Source: Streptomyces xanthophaeus (lineage in GTDB: Bacteria; Actinomycetota; Actinomycetes; Streptomycetales; Streptomycetaceae). Taken from it: a stretch of 64,000 nt of DNA. The notes beneath the pieces were generated by a model. That model was given only the letters and a program-made list of their open reading frames with translations, had not been told where the DNA came from and did no database searches. Below, piece by piece: positions 17,411-25,519 of this stretch. The stretch spans positions 8,037,001 to 8,101,000 of the forward strand of contig NZ_CP076543.1 of assembly GCF_030440515.1 (NCBI RefSeq), written 5' to 3'. The position numbers were made by a program, and so were the translations under genes. The stretch's first letter is position 1, and each line of letters begins with the position of its first letter.

Positions 17411-17992
17411 ATGAACACGCCTTCCGCCGGCCTCCGCGCGAGAGCCTCCGAGTACGCACTCCTGCCGCTGCGCCTCTTCCTCGGCGTCACCTTCGTCTAC
17501 GCCGGTCTGGACAAGCTGACCGATCCGGCCTTCCTGTCCGCCACCGGTGACGGCTCGATCGGCCAGCAGATGGAAGCGGTGCGGGACGCCGCGGGCATTC
17601 CCGCGCTGATCGACCTTTCCATGACCGACCCGGTCGGCTTCGGTGTCGCGATCGCCCTCGGCGAGCTGGCCGTCGGGCTGGGCGCCCTCGCCGGCCTGCT
17701 GACCCGGATAGCGGCCCTCGGCGGTGCGCTGATCTCACTCAGCCTGTGGCTGACCATGAGCTGGTCGACCACCCCGTACTACTTCGGCGCGGACCTGATC
17801 TACCTGCTGGCCTGGACCCCACTGATCCTGGCCGGTGCACCGGTCCTGTCCCTCGACGCGCTGCTCCACCGGCGGCGGCGCGGTGCCACCGCCCCGGTAC
17901 GCACCGACGACGCCCCGACCCTGACGGCCGTCGGACCCCGCGCGGGTGCCCGGCGGGCCCGGGCCCGGGGCCGGGCCCGGGTCAGTCCTTGA
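17411..17992 (+). CDS. DoxX-family membrane protein
   Basis: The 193-residue integral membrane protein has four hydrophobic helices and DoxX signatures: LRLFLGVTFVYAGLDKLTDPAFL, ALGELAVGLGALAGLLTRIAALGG and WSTTPYYFGADLIYLLAWTPLIL. The C-terminal tail is basic and disordered. DoxX relatives in actinobacteria are associated with redox stress and membrane quinone chemistry. The ATG at 17411 follows GAGGG; an in-frame GTG at 17402 is less likely. Confidence 0.85.
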   Translation: MNTPSAGLRARASEYALLPLRLFLGVTFVYAGLDKLTDPAFLSATGDGSIGQQMEAVRDAAGIPALIDLSMTDPVGFGVAIALGELAVGLGALAGLLTRIAALGGALISLSLWLTMSWSTTPYYFGADLIYLLAWTPLILAGAPVLSLDALLHRRRRGATAPVRTDDAPTLTAVGPRAGARRARARGRARVSP

Positions 17993-18041
17993 TCCGCTCC
18001 AGCCGTGGTGGAACCGGGCTGCCTGCGTCCGAAGACGGCTG

Positions 18042-18074
18042 AGCCCCCGCTCCGCCGGGACGGGAGAGGGGGCT
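18042..18074. terminator. Stem-loop between convergent DoxX and Ser-rich protein genes
   Basis: AGCCCCC (18042-18048) pairs with GGGGGCT (18068-18074), with an inner CTCC/GGAG continuing the stem. It lies downstream of both converging genes. Confidence 0.55.
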
Positions 18075-18093
18075 TCGCTCGATCAGGAACGGC

Positions 18094-18627
18094 TCAGAGG
18101 GCGCTCTTCGAGGCGCTGTCGACGGTGCACTTCTTGTACTCGCTGCCGTCGCCCTTGCCGGTGTACGCCGTGGTGGCCTCGGCCTGCTTCGACGCACCCG
18201 CCTTGACGGTGAGGGCGGCGACCTTGGCCCGGGCGGGGGTCGCCGCCGAGGTGGCGTCCCCACGGAACTCCATGGTGATGTTGTACGTGTAGTCGATCGA
18301 GCCGCTGTTGGTGACGGTGATCTTGGCGACGAGGTTCTTGCCCGAGGTGTCCAGCTTGCACTCGTCGATCTTGATGTCGCGCTCGGCCTTGTTGTTGCTG
18401 GATCCGCCGGTGACCGAGGAACCGGTGCTGCCGGTGCTGCCGCTCGTGCTGTCGCTGCCGCCGGTGGTGCCACCGCTGGAGCTGCTGGAGCCACTGGAGC
18501 CACTGGAGCCCGAGCCGGAACTGTGGCTGCTGCCACCGCAGCTGGCGCCGTGGGAGCCACGGGCTCCGGTGAGTGCGAAGATTGCGATACCGAAGACGGC
18601 TACCGCGCGGACATGGCGAAGCTTCAC
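18094..18627 (-). CDS. Exported Ser/Gly-linker protein (probable lipoprotein), unknown function
   Basis: The 177-residue product starts at GTG (18627) and has a signal peptide (VAVFGIAIFALTGARGSHGASC) whose final GASC is a weak lipobox. A Ser/Gly/Thr linker (about residues 32-82) leads to a beta-rich domain (DIKIDECKLDTSGKNLVAKITVTNSGS ... ITMEFRGD) resembling FxLYD/DUF-type extracellular immunoglobulin-like folds. Two cysteines (DECKL, KKCTV) could form a disulfide. Function not recognised. Confidence 0.7.
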   Translation of the reverse strand: MKLRHVRAVAVFGIAIFALTGARGSHGASCGGSSHSSGSGSSGSSGSSSSSGGTTGGSDSTSGSTGSTGSSVTGGSSNNKAERDIKIDECKLDTSGKNLVAKITVTNSGSIDYTYNITMEFRGDATSAATPARAKVAALTVKAGASKQAEATTAYTGKGDGSEYKKCTVDSASKSAL

Positions 18628-18942
18628 GTCAACCCCGTTGAAATGTCAGTATGTGAAAGGCCCGTTTTGATGGGCGCATGACACCCTAACAGTGGATGGG
18701 TGAGCCTCGTGCCGCCGACACGGCGAGGTCCCGACATGCGGGCGCGGACTGTGCCTACGTGGGTACGACGCCTGCTCGCGCTCGCCGTACAGGGCTGAAG
18801 GACCGGCGGTGTCGGCGCGCAGGCGCCACCGATGGAACCGAGCCTTCCGCCCGAACTCACCCGTACGCTCCGCCTCTTGGTGCCCACCGCCCTGGCGCTG
18901 AGCCGCACCCGTTGCAGTCGTACAGGCGAGCCCGGGGGCTCG
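18628..18942. other. Intergenic region without a convincing gene
   Basis: This 315-base stretch holds the promoter side of the Ser-rich exported protein (18627, minus) and the downstream end of the HTH gene (18943, minus). I see no coding pattern on either strand; the short open frames have poor third-position GC bias and Arg-rich products. Confidence 0.5.
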
Positions 18943-19164
18943 TCATCCGGCAGCGGCGTCCTCGGTCTCCCAGCGCAGCAGGTCGCCCGGCTGGCACTCG
19001 AGCACCTCGCAGAGCGCGGCGAGCGTGGCGAAACGCACCGCCTTGGCCCGGCCGTTCTTGAGTACGGCCAGGTTGGCGGGCGTGATCCCCACGCGATCGG
19101 CGAGCTCGCCCACGGACATCTTCCGCCTGGCCAGCATGACGTCGATGTCGACGGTGATCGGCAT
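18943..19164 (-). CDS. Small Cro/C1-type HTH regulator (YozG-like), partner of DUF2975
   Basis: This 73-residue protein is little more than a helix-turn-helix (VMLARRKMSVGELADRVGITPANLAVLKNGRAKAVRFATLAALCEVLECQPGDLLRWE, given here as the full HTH segment in outline: helices at residues 12-60). Its ATG overlaps the TGA of the DUF2975 gene (TGATG), implying translational coupling. This two-gene pair is a recurrent actinobacterial and firmicute module. The tandem palindromes in front of the operon (19661-19698) are likely its autoregulatory operators. Confidence 0.88.
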   Translation of the reverse strand: MPITVDIDVMLARRKMSVGELADRVGITPANLAVLKNGRAKAVRFATLAALCEVLECQPGDLLRWETEDAAAG

Positions 19165-19649
19165 CAGATGACCTCGTCCAACTCGGCCTGCATCCGTGCC
19201 GCTTCGATGTCGCGCGCGACGGCCTGGGCGAGCAGCATCCGCATGACGAGCACGATGAGCGCGACCCCCAGGATGGCCAGGCCGACCCCGCCCATGATGA
19301 CGGTGACGCCCGGATCCTCCCGCTGGCCCGGCGCGTTGATGGCTGTGACCCCGAACCACATGAGGGCAGCGGCCACGATCGAGCCGATCACGCCGTCCAC
19401 GTACCGGAAGGCACCGTGGGAGAAAACGGTTCCGCGCCGCACCATCGTCACCAGCCGCCACACGCAGACCAGGGCGACCTGGGCCGACACCATGCCGAGG
19501 ATCGTGATCACGCGCAGCGGCGTCAGCGGGAGCGACCCGTCCTCCGGGTCGGTGGCCAACGCCCACACCATCAATGCCTGTACGAACACGGTGCCGACGA
19601 GCACCACCACGATCACGGCGCGCAACGCATGCACGGCCAGCTTTCCCAC
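19164..19649 (-). CDS. DUF2975 membrane protein
   Basis: The 161-residue protein has four hydrophobic helices (AVIVVVLVGTVFVQALMVWAL; LRVITILGMVSAQVALVCVW; GVIGSIVAAALMWFGVTAI; VGLAILGVALIVLVMRML). The RRGTVFSHGAFRYVDGVIG loop is typical of DUF2975. I place the start at GTG 19649 (MGKLAVHALRA), as AAGGA lies six bases before it, whereas the ATG at 19664 sits inside a palindrome and has no ribosome site. The stop overlaps the start of the HTH gene. In known pairs the membrane protein is thought to modulate the HTH protein, but this is unproven. Confidence 0.84.
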   Translation of the reverse strand: MGKLAVHALRAVIVVVLVGTVFVQALMVWALATDPEDGSLPLTPLRVITILGMVSAQVALVCVWRLVTMVRRGTVFSHGAFRYVDGVIGSIVAAALMWFGVTAINAPGQREDPGVTVIMGGVGLAILGVALIVLVMRMLLAQAVARDIEAARMQAELDEVI

Positions 19650-19660
19650 GGCGCGTCCTT

Positions 19661-19698
19661 CCATCGATTTACGATGGGAATCTATCGAATATCGATAG
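19661..19698. promoter_or_regulatory. Twin palindromic operators, 21 bp centre-to-centre
   Basis: CCATCGATTTACGATGG (19661-19677) and CTATCGAATATCGATAG (19682-19698) are two palindromes sharing the core ATCGAnTnnCGAT. Their centres are 21 bp apart, so they lie on the same DNA face. They cover the region just upstream of the DUF2975-HTH operon, where the promoter should be. Confidence 0.65.
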
Positions 19699-19807
19699 GT
19701 GAGGCAAGGGTCGGCGTGGTGGGGCCGGTCCGCCGAGGCCCGGGCATTCGTCGAACGCCCGGAACCGGCACCACACTCGTCCCCTGCCTGCCGCCGGGCT
19801 CGATCGC

Positions 19808-20632
19808 CTATCCGGGCTGAGGGGGGCCCGACCGGCGAGGCAGTTCGTCGTGGAGCAGACGACCGGTGAGTGCTCCGCCGAAGATGACGACGCCGATGCC
19901 GACGAGCCAGGTCTGGATGACGAGGACGGTTCCGAAGGGGCCGTACGTGACGGCGCTGGAGGCGATCAGCGGCGAGAAGACGAGCCGGGAGAAGAGCCGC
20001 AGTCCGAGCAGCGCGATCATGGTCGCGACCGCCCCGGGCAGCAGAGCGCTCCATGCCACCCGGCCGCCGAGCAGCAGCCGCTGGGACCACCAGAAGAACA
20101 GGATGCCGATCGCCACCGTGACGAACCCGCGGACCGGAGACTCACGCCATGGCGGTGTGATGGCGGACAGGTACAGGACGCCGATCAGCACGCCGAGCCA
20201 GACCACATGCCGCCACCTGGCCCGCCAGCGGGCCGGGGGCAGGTCCCAGATCCTTTCGTAGCCGCTCTGCAGCATGGTTCCGAAGGACAGGCCGAACACG
20301 GTGAGCACGGCGAGGCCGAATGCCGTCGTGGTCCGCCATGCCTGGCCGGGCAGGGCGAAGAGGCGGTCGATTTCCGCCCTGGCCGCCGGCGACACGCCCA
20401 GTCCGTCCCCCAGCCATTGCGCGAATCCCTGCCCGGTGGCGGTGTCCGCCGCGGACACGACGATCAGCAGCGGTACCAGCGTCAGGAACCCCAACGCCGA
20501 GAACCCCAGGGAGCGCTGCCACAGGTCGACGTCCCGGATGCGCCCCCAGTGGCGGCCGGCCCGCGCACGGCGAATCGCGCTGCGTATCCGTCCGACGGGC
20601 GACAGCCGGCCAGATCCACCCGACCCGATCAT
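19808..20632 (-). CDS. YihY/virulence factor BrkB family membrane protein
   Basis: The 274-residue polytopic protein has the YihY pattern: DVDLWQRSLGFSALGFLTLVPLLIVVSAA, then GLAVLTVFGLSFGTMLQSGYERIW, and near the C-terminus YGPFGTVLVIQTWLVGIGVVIFGGAL. About six membrane helices are visible. Function of the family is uncertain; transport or envelope roles are suggested. The ATG at 20632 has only a weak ribosome site. Confidence 0.85.
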   Translation of the reverse strand: MIGSGGSGRLSPVGRIRSAIRRARAGRHWGRIRDVDLWQRSLGFSALGFLTLVPLLIVVSAADTATGQGFAQWLGDGLGVSPAARAEIDRLFALPGQAWRTTTAFGLAVLTVFGLSFGTMLQSGYERIWDLPPARWRARWRHVVWLGVLIGVLYLSAITPPWRESPVRGFVTVAIGILFFWWSQRLLLGGRVAWSALLPGAVATMIALLGLRLFSRLVFSPLIASSAVTYGPFGTVLVIQTWLVGIGVVIFGGALTGRLLHDELPRRSGPPQPG

Positions 20633-20796
20633 TTCGCCGGGTCACGCTCCGACGAGTCGTCGCGACCGATGTCCTGTGACCGGGAGCGATGGGCCGGGGA
20701 TGAGGTGACGAGCATGGCCGCTCCAGGTGTCGCTCCCACGATAGGACTCCCGTGTCGGGGAATCCATCCGTACGGCTTCCGCCCCGGCCGGCCGGG

Positions 20797-21600
20797 TCAG
20801 GACAGCTTGTCCTGCGGGGTCACCACGGTGAAGAGCGCGCCCTCGGGATCGGCGAGGACGATCCACCGGCTCGCGCTGGACGTCTGTACGGGAGACGCGG
20901 TCCTGCCGCCCAGCCGGATCGCGGCCTCGACCACCGCCTCCAGATCGGGCACGCGGAAGTGGACGTGCCATCGGGGACGGACCTCAGGGTCCGGTGCCGC
21001 TTCGAGCGCGCCGCCGCTGATGCGGGCCACGGTGTCGCGCCCGTGACGCAGGACGACGTGCGCGTGCTCGTAGGAGACCGCGCAGCAGCCGGGACGCGAG
21101 CCGGCCCATTCGAGGACCTCCCCGTAGAAGATGGCGGCCGCGAACGCGTCCCGCGTCCGCAGTTCCAGCCAGGCGGGCGCACTTCCGCGCCCGACCGACC
21201 AGTCGGGGACGACCTCGCCCTGCCAGAAGCCGAAAACGGCCCCGGCGGGGTCCGCCGCGAGGGCGATGCGGCCGGTGCCGAAGGCCACGGGGCCGACCGC
21301 CATGGTGGCGCCGCGTTCGACGATCCGTGCGGCGGTCACGTCGGCGTCCTCGACGGCGAAGTACGGCGTCCACAGCACCGGCGCGCCGGCGCCCCCGGCG
21401 AGTACGCCGATGCCCGCCACGGGGGCCCCGTCGCGGAAGGCGATCACGATGCCCCCGCCGAGGTGGGTGGACCGGAAGTCCCAGCCGAGCACGCCGGCGT
21501 AGAACCGCTGTGTGGATTCGAGATCCCGGGCCAGCAGACTGACCCAGCACGGGGCGCCGAAGATCTCGTGGCTCGAAGTCGACACAGCTGCCAGCCTCAT
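20797..21600 (-). CDS. Two-domain VOC (glyoxalase/bleomycin-resistance) family protein
   Basis: This 267-residue protein has two tandem vicinal-oxygen-chelate modules. The first (residues 10-130) contains GAPCWVSLLARDLESTQRFYAGVLGW and ends ADPAGAVFGFWQ. The second (about 140-262) contains LELRTRDAFAAAIFYGEVLEWA and ends ADPEGALFTVV. Such paired modules resemble mycobacterial Cfp30B-type proteins. Substrate unknown. The ATG at 21600 lacks a strong ribosome site; a GTG five codons later is an alternative. Confidence 0.83.
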   Translation of the reverse strand: MRLAAVSTSSHEIFGAPCWVSLLARDLESTQRFYAGVLGWDFRSTHLGGGIVIAFRDGAPVAGIGVLAGGAGAPVLWTPYFAVEDADVTAARIVERGATMAVGPVAFGTGRIALAADPAGAVFGFWQGEVVPDWSVGRGSAPAWLELRTRDAFAAAIFYGEVLEWAGSRPGCCAVSYEHAHVVLRHGRDTVARISGGALEAAPDPEVRPRWHVHFRVPDLEAVVEAAIRLGGRTASPVQTSSASRWIVLADPEGALFTVVTPQDKLS

Positions 21601-21862
21601 CTGCCGTTGACGGGGGACGGAACCCTTCCACCGTAGACCGGGCGGCGGCGCTGGGCCGCGAGGCGCGGTTCGAACGGAGCCATGTCCCTCCTCGGCCTGC
21701 GCCGGGCCTCGCGCGGCCCGCTCCCGCGTTTGGCCGGCGGCAGGGCGGGCAGCCGCGTCAACACATGGGGCCCCATGGCGGAGGCCGGCGTGTCGCGGTG
21801 CGGTCCGTGACCGGCCGGCCGCGAGCACGACGGGTCACCCCTACCGGGAGGAGTTGTTTCGC

Positions 21863-22264
21863 GTGACGGAGCATGTGTGGAGCTACCAGCCGGCATCGGG
21901 TCATCTGACCTGGGCCGACCTCACCGGGTACAGGGTCGAGGCGACCGACGGTCATATCGGGAAGGTCGACAAGCACTCCTACGACGTGGGTGACGCCTAC
22001 CTGGTCGTCGACACCGGTGTGTGGATCTTCGGCAAGGAGGTCCTCCTCCCGGCGAGCACCGTGTCCCGGATAGACCTGCAGGAGGAGACGGTCTACGTGA
22101 ACGCCACGAAGGACCGGATCAAGAACGCCCCCGAGTTCCACCGGGAAAAGCACCTGCAGGACCCCGGATACCGGGCGGAACTCGGCAGCTACTACGGAAC
22201 GGGAGGGCTGCCCGGCAACGGAGGGCTGCCCGGTGAAGGCCCGGTCGGCAGCCACCGCGCATGA
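21863..22264 (+). CDS. PRC-barrel domain protein
   Basis: The 133-residue protein contains a PRC-barrel (LTGYRVEATDGHIGKVDKHSYDVGDAYLVVDTGVWIFGKEVLLPASTV, outlined as residues 20-70) and a Gly-rich tail. It starts at GTG 21863, nine bases after GGGAGGAG. A paralogue with the same IGKVDKHS and GKEVLLPA motifs lies at 62542-62901. It is followed by DUF6131 and CsbD genes, all in one direction, a combination typical of actinobacterial general stress regulons. Confidence 0.87.
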   Translation: MTEHVWSYQPASGHLTWADLTGYRVEATDGHIGKVDKHSYDVGDAYLVVDTGVWIFGKEVLLPASTVSRIDLQEETVYVNATKDRIKNAPEFHREKHLQDPGYRAELGSYYGTGGLPGNGGLPGEGPVGSHRA

Positions 22265-22420
22265 GATCCGCGCCCGCCGCTGCGGCGGGGAAGAATTCGC
22301 CGCCGAGGAAAATAATCGGGTACGGAATCGGTGAAGACGGATTCCGAGGGTACACGCCACTTGAGAAGCCCCGGCGGATCCAAGTGTTCCGTCGAATTCC
22401 GAACCGGGAACGAGGAGATC

Positions 22421-22576
22421 ATGATTCTTGTCGGGCTTATTCTGTTGATCGTCGGATTCTTCACCGGGATCTCCATCCTGTGGACCATCGGGATCATCCT
22501 GCTCGTGGTGGGTGCGGTGCTGTGGATCCTGGGCTCGGTCGGGCACGCGGTCGGCGGCCGGCGCCACTATTACTGA
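22421..22576 (+). CDS. DUF6131-type small membrane protein
   Basis: This 51-residue protein consists almost wholly of two hydrophobic helices (MILVGLILLIVGFFTG and TIGIILLVVGAVLWILG) with a short GRRHYY tail. GAGGAG precedes the ATG. A GGGTAC box at 22318 resembles a SigB-type -10 element, but no matching -35 lies at the usual spacing. Likely a stress-associated membrane peptide; role unknown. Confidence 0.75.
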   Translation: MILVGLILLIVGFFTGISILWTIGIILLVVGAVLWILGSVGHAVGGRRHYY

Positions 22577-22698
22577 CCGGTCGGCCCTGAGCCGTACGAG
22601 GGACGCCGGGGCTCGGACTTCGGCCCTCGGGAATTCCGGTCGAACGAAAACGCACGTAGTCCCCATTTCCATTCCGATTACCCAGGGAGTGATCAGCT

Positions 22699-22872
22699 GT
22701 GTCGGACAAGGAGAAGAGCCGCGCCAAGGCCGAGCAGGCCAAGGGAAAGCTCAAGGAGACAGCAGGACGCGCGGTCGGCAATGAACGCCTGACCACGGAG
22801 GGGCGGGCCGAAAAGGCCAAGGGTGACGCCCGTCAGGCCAAGGAGAAGATGAAGGATGTCTTCAAGCGCTGA
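22699..22872 (+). CDS. CsbD-family stress protein
   Basis: This 57-residue, highly charged protein starts at GTG 22699 after AGGGAG and reads SDKEKSRAKAEQAKGKLKE, followed by TAGRAVGNERLTTEGRAEKAKGDARQAKEK. This is the CsbD repeat of Lys/Ala/Gly-rich helices. CsbD is a SigB-dependent general stress protein in Bacillus and common in actinobacteria; its molecular role is unknown. A strong terminator follows. Confidence 0.88.
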   Translation: MSDKEKSRAKAEQAKGKLKETAGRAVGNERLTTEGRAEKAKGDARQAKEKMKDVFKR

Positions 22873-22889
22873 CGCGCACCGGCGTCTTC

Positions 22890-22930
22890 GCCGAGGTCCC
22901 GCACCCGTGGTTGGGGTGCGGGACCTCGGC
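22890..22930 (+). terminator. Perfect 17-bp stem-loop terminator after csbD-like gene
   Basis: GCCGAGGTCCCGCACCC (22890-22906) and its exact complement (22914-22930) flank a seven-base loop, eighteen bases after the CsbD stop. Confidence 0.85.
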
Positions 22931-23076
22931 ATGTGCACGGCGATACCGTCCGTGACGGCGGATGCATGGAGCCGCGATACGTGTGAACGTGGGACGGCAA
23001 GGTTTCCGCGGGTGCGTGCGGCATCGGGGCGCTCACCTCGAACGCGGCCACCTGTATCGATCTGAACCCGGGAGCG

Positions 23077-24216
23077 ATGGGCGGCGGCGGAATGCGAAGC
23101 GTGGGCGTGGAAGAAGAGCTGTTGCTGGTGGACGCTGCCACCGGTGAGCCGCTGGCCGTGTCGGGCCCGGTCCTGGCGGCGGCGGACCACTGCACGGGGG
23201 AGTGCTCCAAGGGCGGGGGAGCGAAGGAGCACGTCTTCGAGAAGGAGCTCCAGAAGGAGCAGGTGGAGTTCGGCACCAAGCCGGTGACGGAGATGGGCGA
23301 GCTCCAGGAGGAGATCGTCCGGTGGCGCACGGAGGCGGCCCGGCACGCGGCGTCCGCCGGAGCCCTCGTGGCGGCCCTCGGCACGTCGCCCCTGCCCGTG
23401 CGGCCTTCCCGCAACGCCGGGCTGCGGTACGAGTGGATCGCCGAGCAGTTCGGCCTGACCGCGCAGGAGCAGCTGACCTGCGGATGCCACGTCCACGTCG
23501 CGGTCGAGTCGGACGAGGAGGGCGTGGCCGTCCTGGACCGGATCCGCCCCTGGCTCGCCGTACTGATGGCGATGAGCGCGAACTCCCCCTTCTGGCAGGG
23601 CGCGGACAGCGGGTACGGAAGCTACCGGAGCCGGGTGTGGAACCGGTTGCCCTCGGCCGGGCCCGTGGACGTCTTCGGGTCCGCCGACCGCTACCACGAG
23701 GAAGTCCGCGCGATGGTGGACACCGGCGTGCTGCACGACGAAAGAATGATCTACTTCGACGCCCGCCTGTCGGCCGTCTACCCCACGGTGGAGATCCGGG
23801 TCGCGGACGTGTGCCTGGAGGCGGGGACCACGGTGCTGCTGGCCGCCCTCGTCCGCGCGCTGGTCGAAACGGCCGCCCGGGCCTGGCGGGCCGGAGAGCC
23901 GCCGGCCCGGGTCGATACGGGCCTGCTGCGGCTCGCCGGCTGGCGGGCCGGGCGGTCGGGGCTGGACGGGCCGCTGCTGCATCCCCTGACAATGACGGAG
24001 ACCGCTCCTGCCACCGCCGTACGGGCCCTCCACGAGCACGTCCGCGAGGCGCTCGTCGATCACGGCGACCAGGAACGGGTGAGCGCGGAGATCGCCACTC
24101 TCCTGAAACGCGGCAACGGGGCCCGCGTCCAGCGCGCGTTGCTGAGCGAGCGAGGTGATCTTGCCGCGGTGGTCCTGGGCTGCGCGGAGACGACGACGGC
24201 CACACCCGCCTTCTGA
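23077..24216 (+). CDS. YbdK-type carboxylate-amine ligase (glutamate-cysteine ligase family 2)
   Basis: The 379-residue enzyme has the GCS2 family N-terminus RSVGVEEELLLVD, then FGTKPVTEMGEL, HVHVAVESDEEGV and, for the substrate/ATP site, YFDARLSAVYPTVEIRVADV. YbdK enzymes form a gamma-glutamyl-type amide with weak glutamate-cysteine ligase activity; the physiological substrate is uncertain. ATG 23077 and ATG 23092 are both possible starts. Nearest neighbours are stress genes, consistent with a redox or stress role, but that is inference. Confidence 0.86.
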   Translation: MGGGGMRSVGVEEELLLVDAATGEPLAVSGPVLAAADHCTGECSKGGGAKEHVFEKELQKEQVEFGTKPVTEMGELQEEIVRWRTEAARHAASAGALVAALGTSPLPVRPSRNAGLRYEWIAEQFGLTAQEQLTCGCHVHVAVESDEEGVAVLDRIRPWLAVLMAMSANSPFWQGADSGYGSYRSRVWNRLPSAGPVDVFGSADRYHEEVRAMVDTGVLHDERMIYFDARLSAVYPTVEIRVADVCLEAGTTVLLAALVRALVETAARAWRAGEPPARVDTGLLRLAGWRAGRSGLDGPLLHPLTMTETAPATAVRALHEHVREALVDHGDQERVSAEIATLLKRGNGARVQRALLSERGDLAAVVLGCAETTTATPAF

Positions 24217-24229
24217 CGCCGTCCGCCGC

Positions 24230-24727
24230 TCAGCTCGCCGATTCGCCCGCCGCGGTGTAGCGGACGCGCGCCCAGAGGGGGAGGACGAACCAGCACAGGA
24301 GGTACCAGGCCAGGACTCCCGCGACCAGCCACGGCACGACCGCGTTGTGCGCGGCGACCCGCAGCACGAGGAGGAGGGCCGACGTGCAGGTGGCCAGCAG
24401 CAGGATCAGTCCGGTGAAGGTCAGGCGCGAGGCCCACGCGACCGCCTCGGGTTTGATCCGGCGGCCCGAGACGATGCGGTGGAAGGAGACGGGCCCGATC
24501 AGCGCCCCCGTCGCCAGCGCGCCCAGCACCACGGTGACGATGTAGATCACCTTGTCGGTCTGGGGCAGCCCCTGGAAGTGCGGGGTGAAGGCGACGGTCA
24601 GCAGGAAGCCGAAGAGGATCTGCACGCCCGTCTGCGCGACGCGGATCTCCTGGATGAGCTCCTGCCACTGCCGGTCCGCGCGTTCCTCGACGCTCTCGCT
24701 CCGCCCGTTCCGGGCATCCTGCGCCAT
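24230..24727 (-). CDS. DUF6328 membrane protein
   Basis: This 165-residue protein has a charged N-terminal helix (ADRQWQELIQEIRVAQTGVQILFGFLLTVAF) and four membrane segments, including VIYIVTVVLGALATGALIG and a C-terminal AVVPWLVAGVLAWYLLCWFVLPL. The pattern is that of the DUF6328 family common in streptomycetes, of unknown function. GGAGG precedes the ATG at 24727. It converges with the ligase gene and diverges from the VanZ-like gene. Confidence 0.8.
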   Translation of the reverse strand: MAQDARNGRSESVEERADRQWQELIQEIRVAQTGVQILFGFLLTVAFTPHFQGLPQTDKVIYIVTVVLGALATGALIGPVSFHRIVSGRRIKPEAVAWASRLTFTGLILLLATCTSALLLVLRVAAHNAVVPWLVAGVLAWYLLCWFVLPLWARVRYTAAGESAS

Positions 24728-24865
24728 GAATCCTCCCTCTGTCGCCGGGACCGTCGCGCATGCGCGCGGGACGTCCCGGGTACGGGCGACCCGGCGACCG
24801 GGCTGCCGTGGCGGACCGTCAGCGGAGCACGCGTACACAGCCGTCCACAGGGTAGACGCGCCCGC

Positions 24866-25480
24866 ATGACATGGAGGCAGGCGCGGCGGCGTGGTGCGGT
24901 GTCGGAGGAATCCAAGGGGTCCAAGGGATCCGAGGGATCCGAGGGATCTGAGGGATCCGAGGGATCCGAAGGGTTCGCGGAAGGGGCCACGGAGGCCGTC
25001 CGGCGGCAACGACGTCCGGCCCACCCGGCCGTCCGGGCGCTGGCCATGGTGATCGCCTTCGTCGGGACCGTCCTGTTCGGTGCGGTCCTGGCCCGGCTCA
25101 CGCTCGAACCGTCCGCCGCGTCGGAGGCCCTCGTCCACAGCAATGTCCGACCCGGTCATTCGATCGGCGCCTATCTGGACGGGACGTCGGTGATCGAGGC
25201 GGTGCGCCAGCTGGGCGGGAACCTGCTGCTGGGGCTTCCGTTCGGGGTGCTCCTGCCGGTCCTGCTGCCCCCGGCCCGGGGGCTGGTACGGGTCGGAGCG
25301 GTGACGATCGCCCTGATGACCCTGGTGGAGCTCACCCAGGGAGCCCTGATCACCGGACGCGTCTTCGACATCGACGACGTCATCCTCAACACGGCCGGAG
25401 CGCTCATCGGGTACGTGCTCATGGGCCTGCGGCTGGGCCGGGCCGTACACCCGCGCCGCAGCCACTGGTGGAACCGCTGA
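24866..25480 (+). CDS. VanZ-family membrane protein
   Basis: The 204-residue protein carries a repetitive acidic N-terminus (GSE repeats, residues 17-37) followed by the VanZ-like domain: ALAMVIAFVGTVLFGAVLARLTL, then NLLLGLPFGVLLPVLLP, and ELTQGALITGRVFDIDDVILNTAGALIGY, which is the family's conserved D-x-x-D-x-x-x-N signature. VanZ was first found in teicoplanin-resistance operons; most genomic copies have unknown roles. Start uncertain: ATG 24866 or GTG 24899. Confidence 0.82.
   Translation: MTWRQARRRGAVSEESKGSKGSEGSEGSEGSEGSEGFAEGATEAVRRQRRPAHPAVRALAMVIAFVGTVLFGAVLARLTLEPSAASEALVHSNVRPGHSIGAYLDGTSVIEAVRQLGGNLLLGLPFGVLLPVLLPPARGLVRVGAVTIALMTLVELTQGALITGRVFDIDDVILNTAGALIGYVLMGLRLGRAVHPRRSHWWNR
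24914..24976 (+). repeat. Seven 9-bp units encoding (K/E)GS repeats
   Basis: Units AAGGGGTCC, AAGGGATCC, then GAGGGATCC with one-base variants, run head to tail in frame in the VanZ-like gene. A multiple of three preserves the frame, so copy number could vary by slippage without breaking the protein. Confidence 0.9.
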
Positions 25481-25519
25481 GCCCGGACGGATCGTACGGC
25501 GGCCCCCGCCTGCCCGGGA

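Noticed and set aside
22318..22323. GGGTAC as a SigB-type -10 element before the DUF6131 gene
   Set aside because: No GnnT -35 lies 14-16 bases upstream; the nearest candidate is about 21 bases away. Kept only as a remark.
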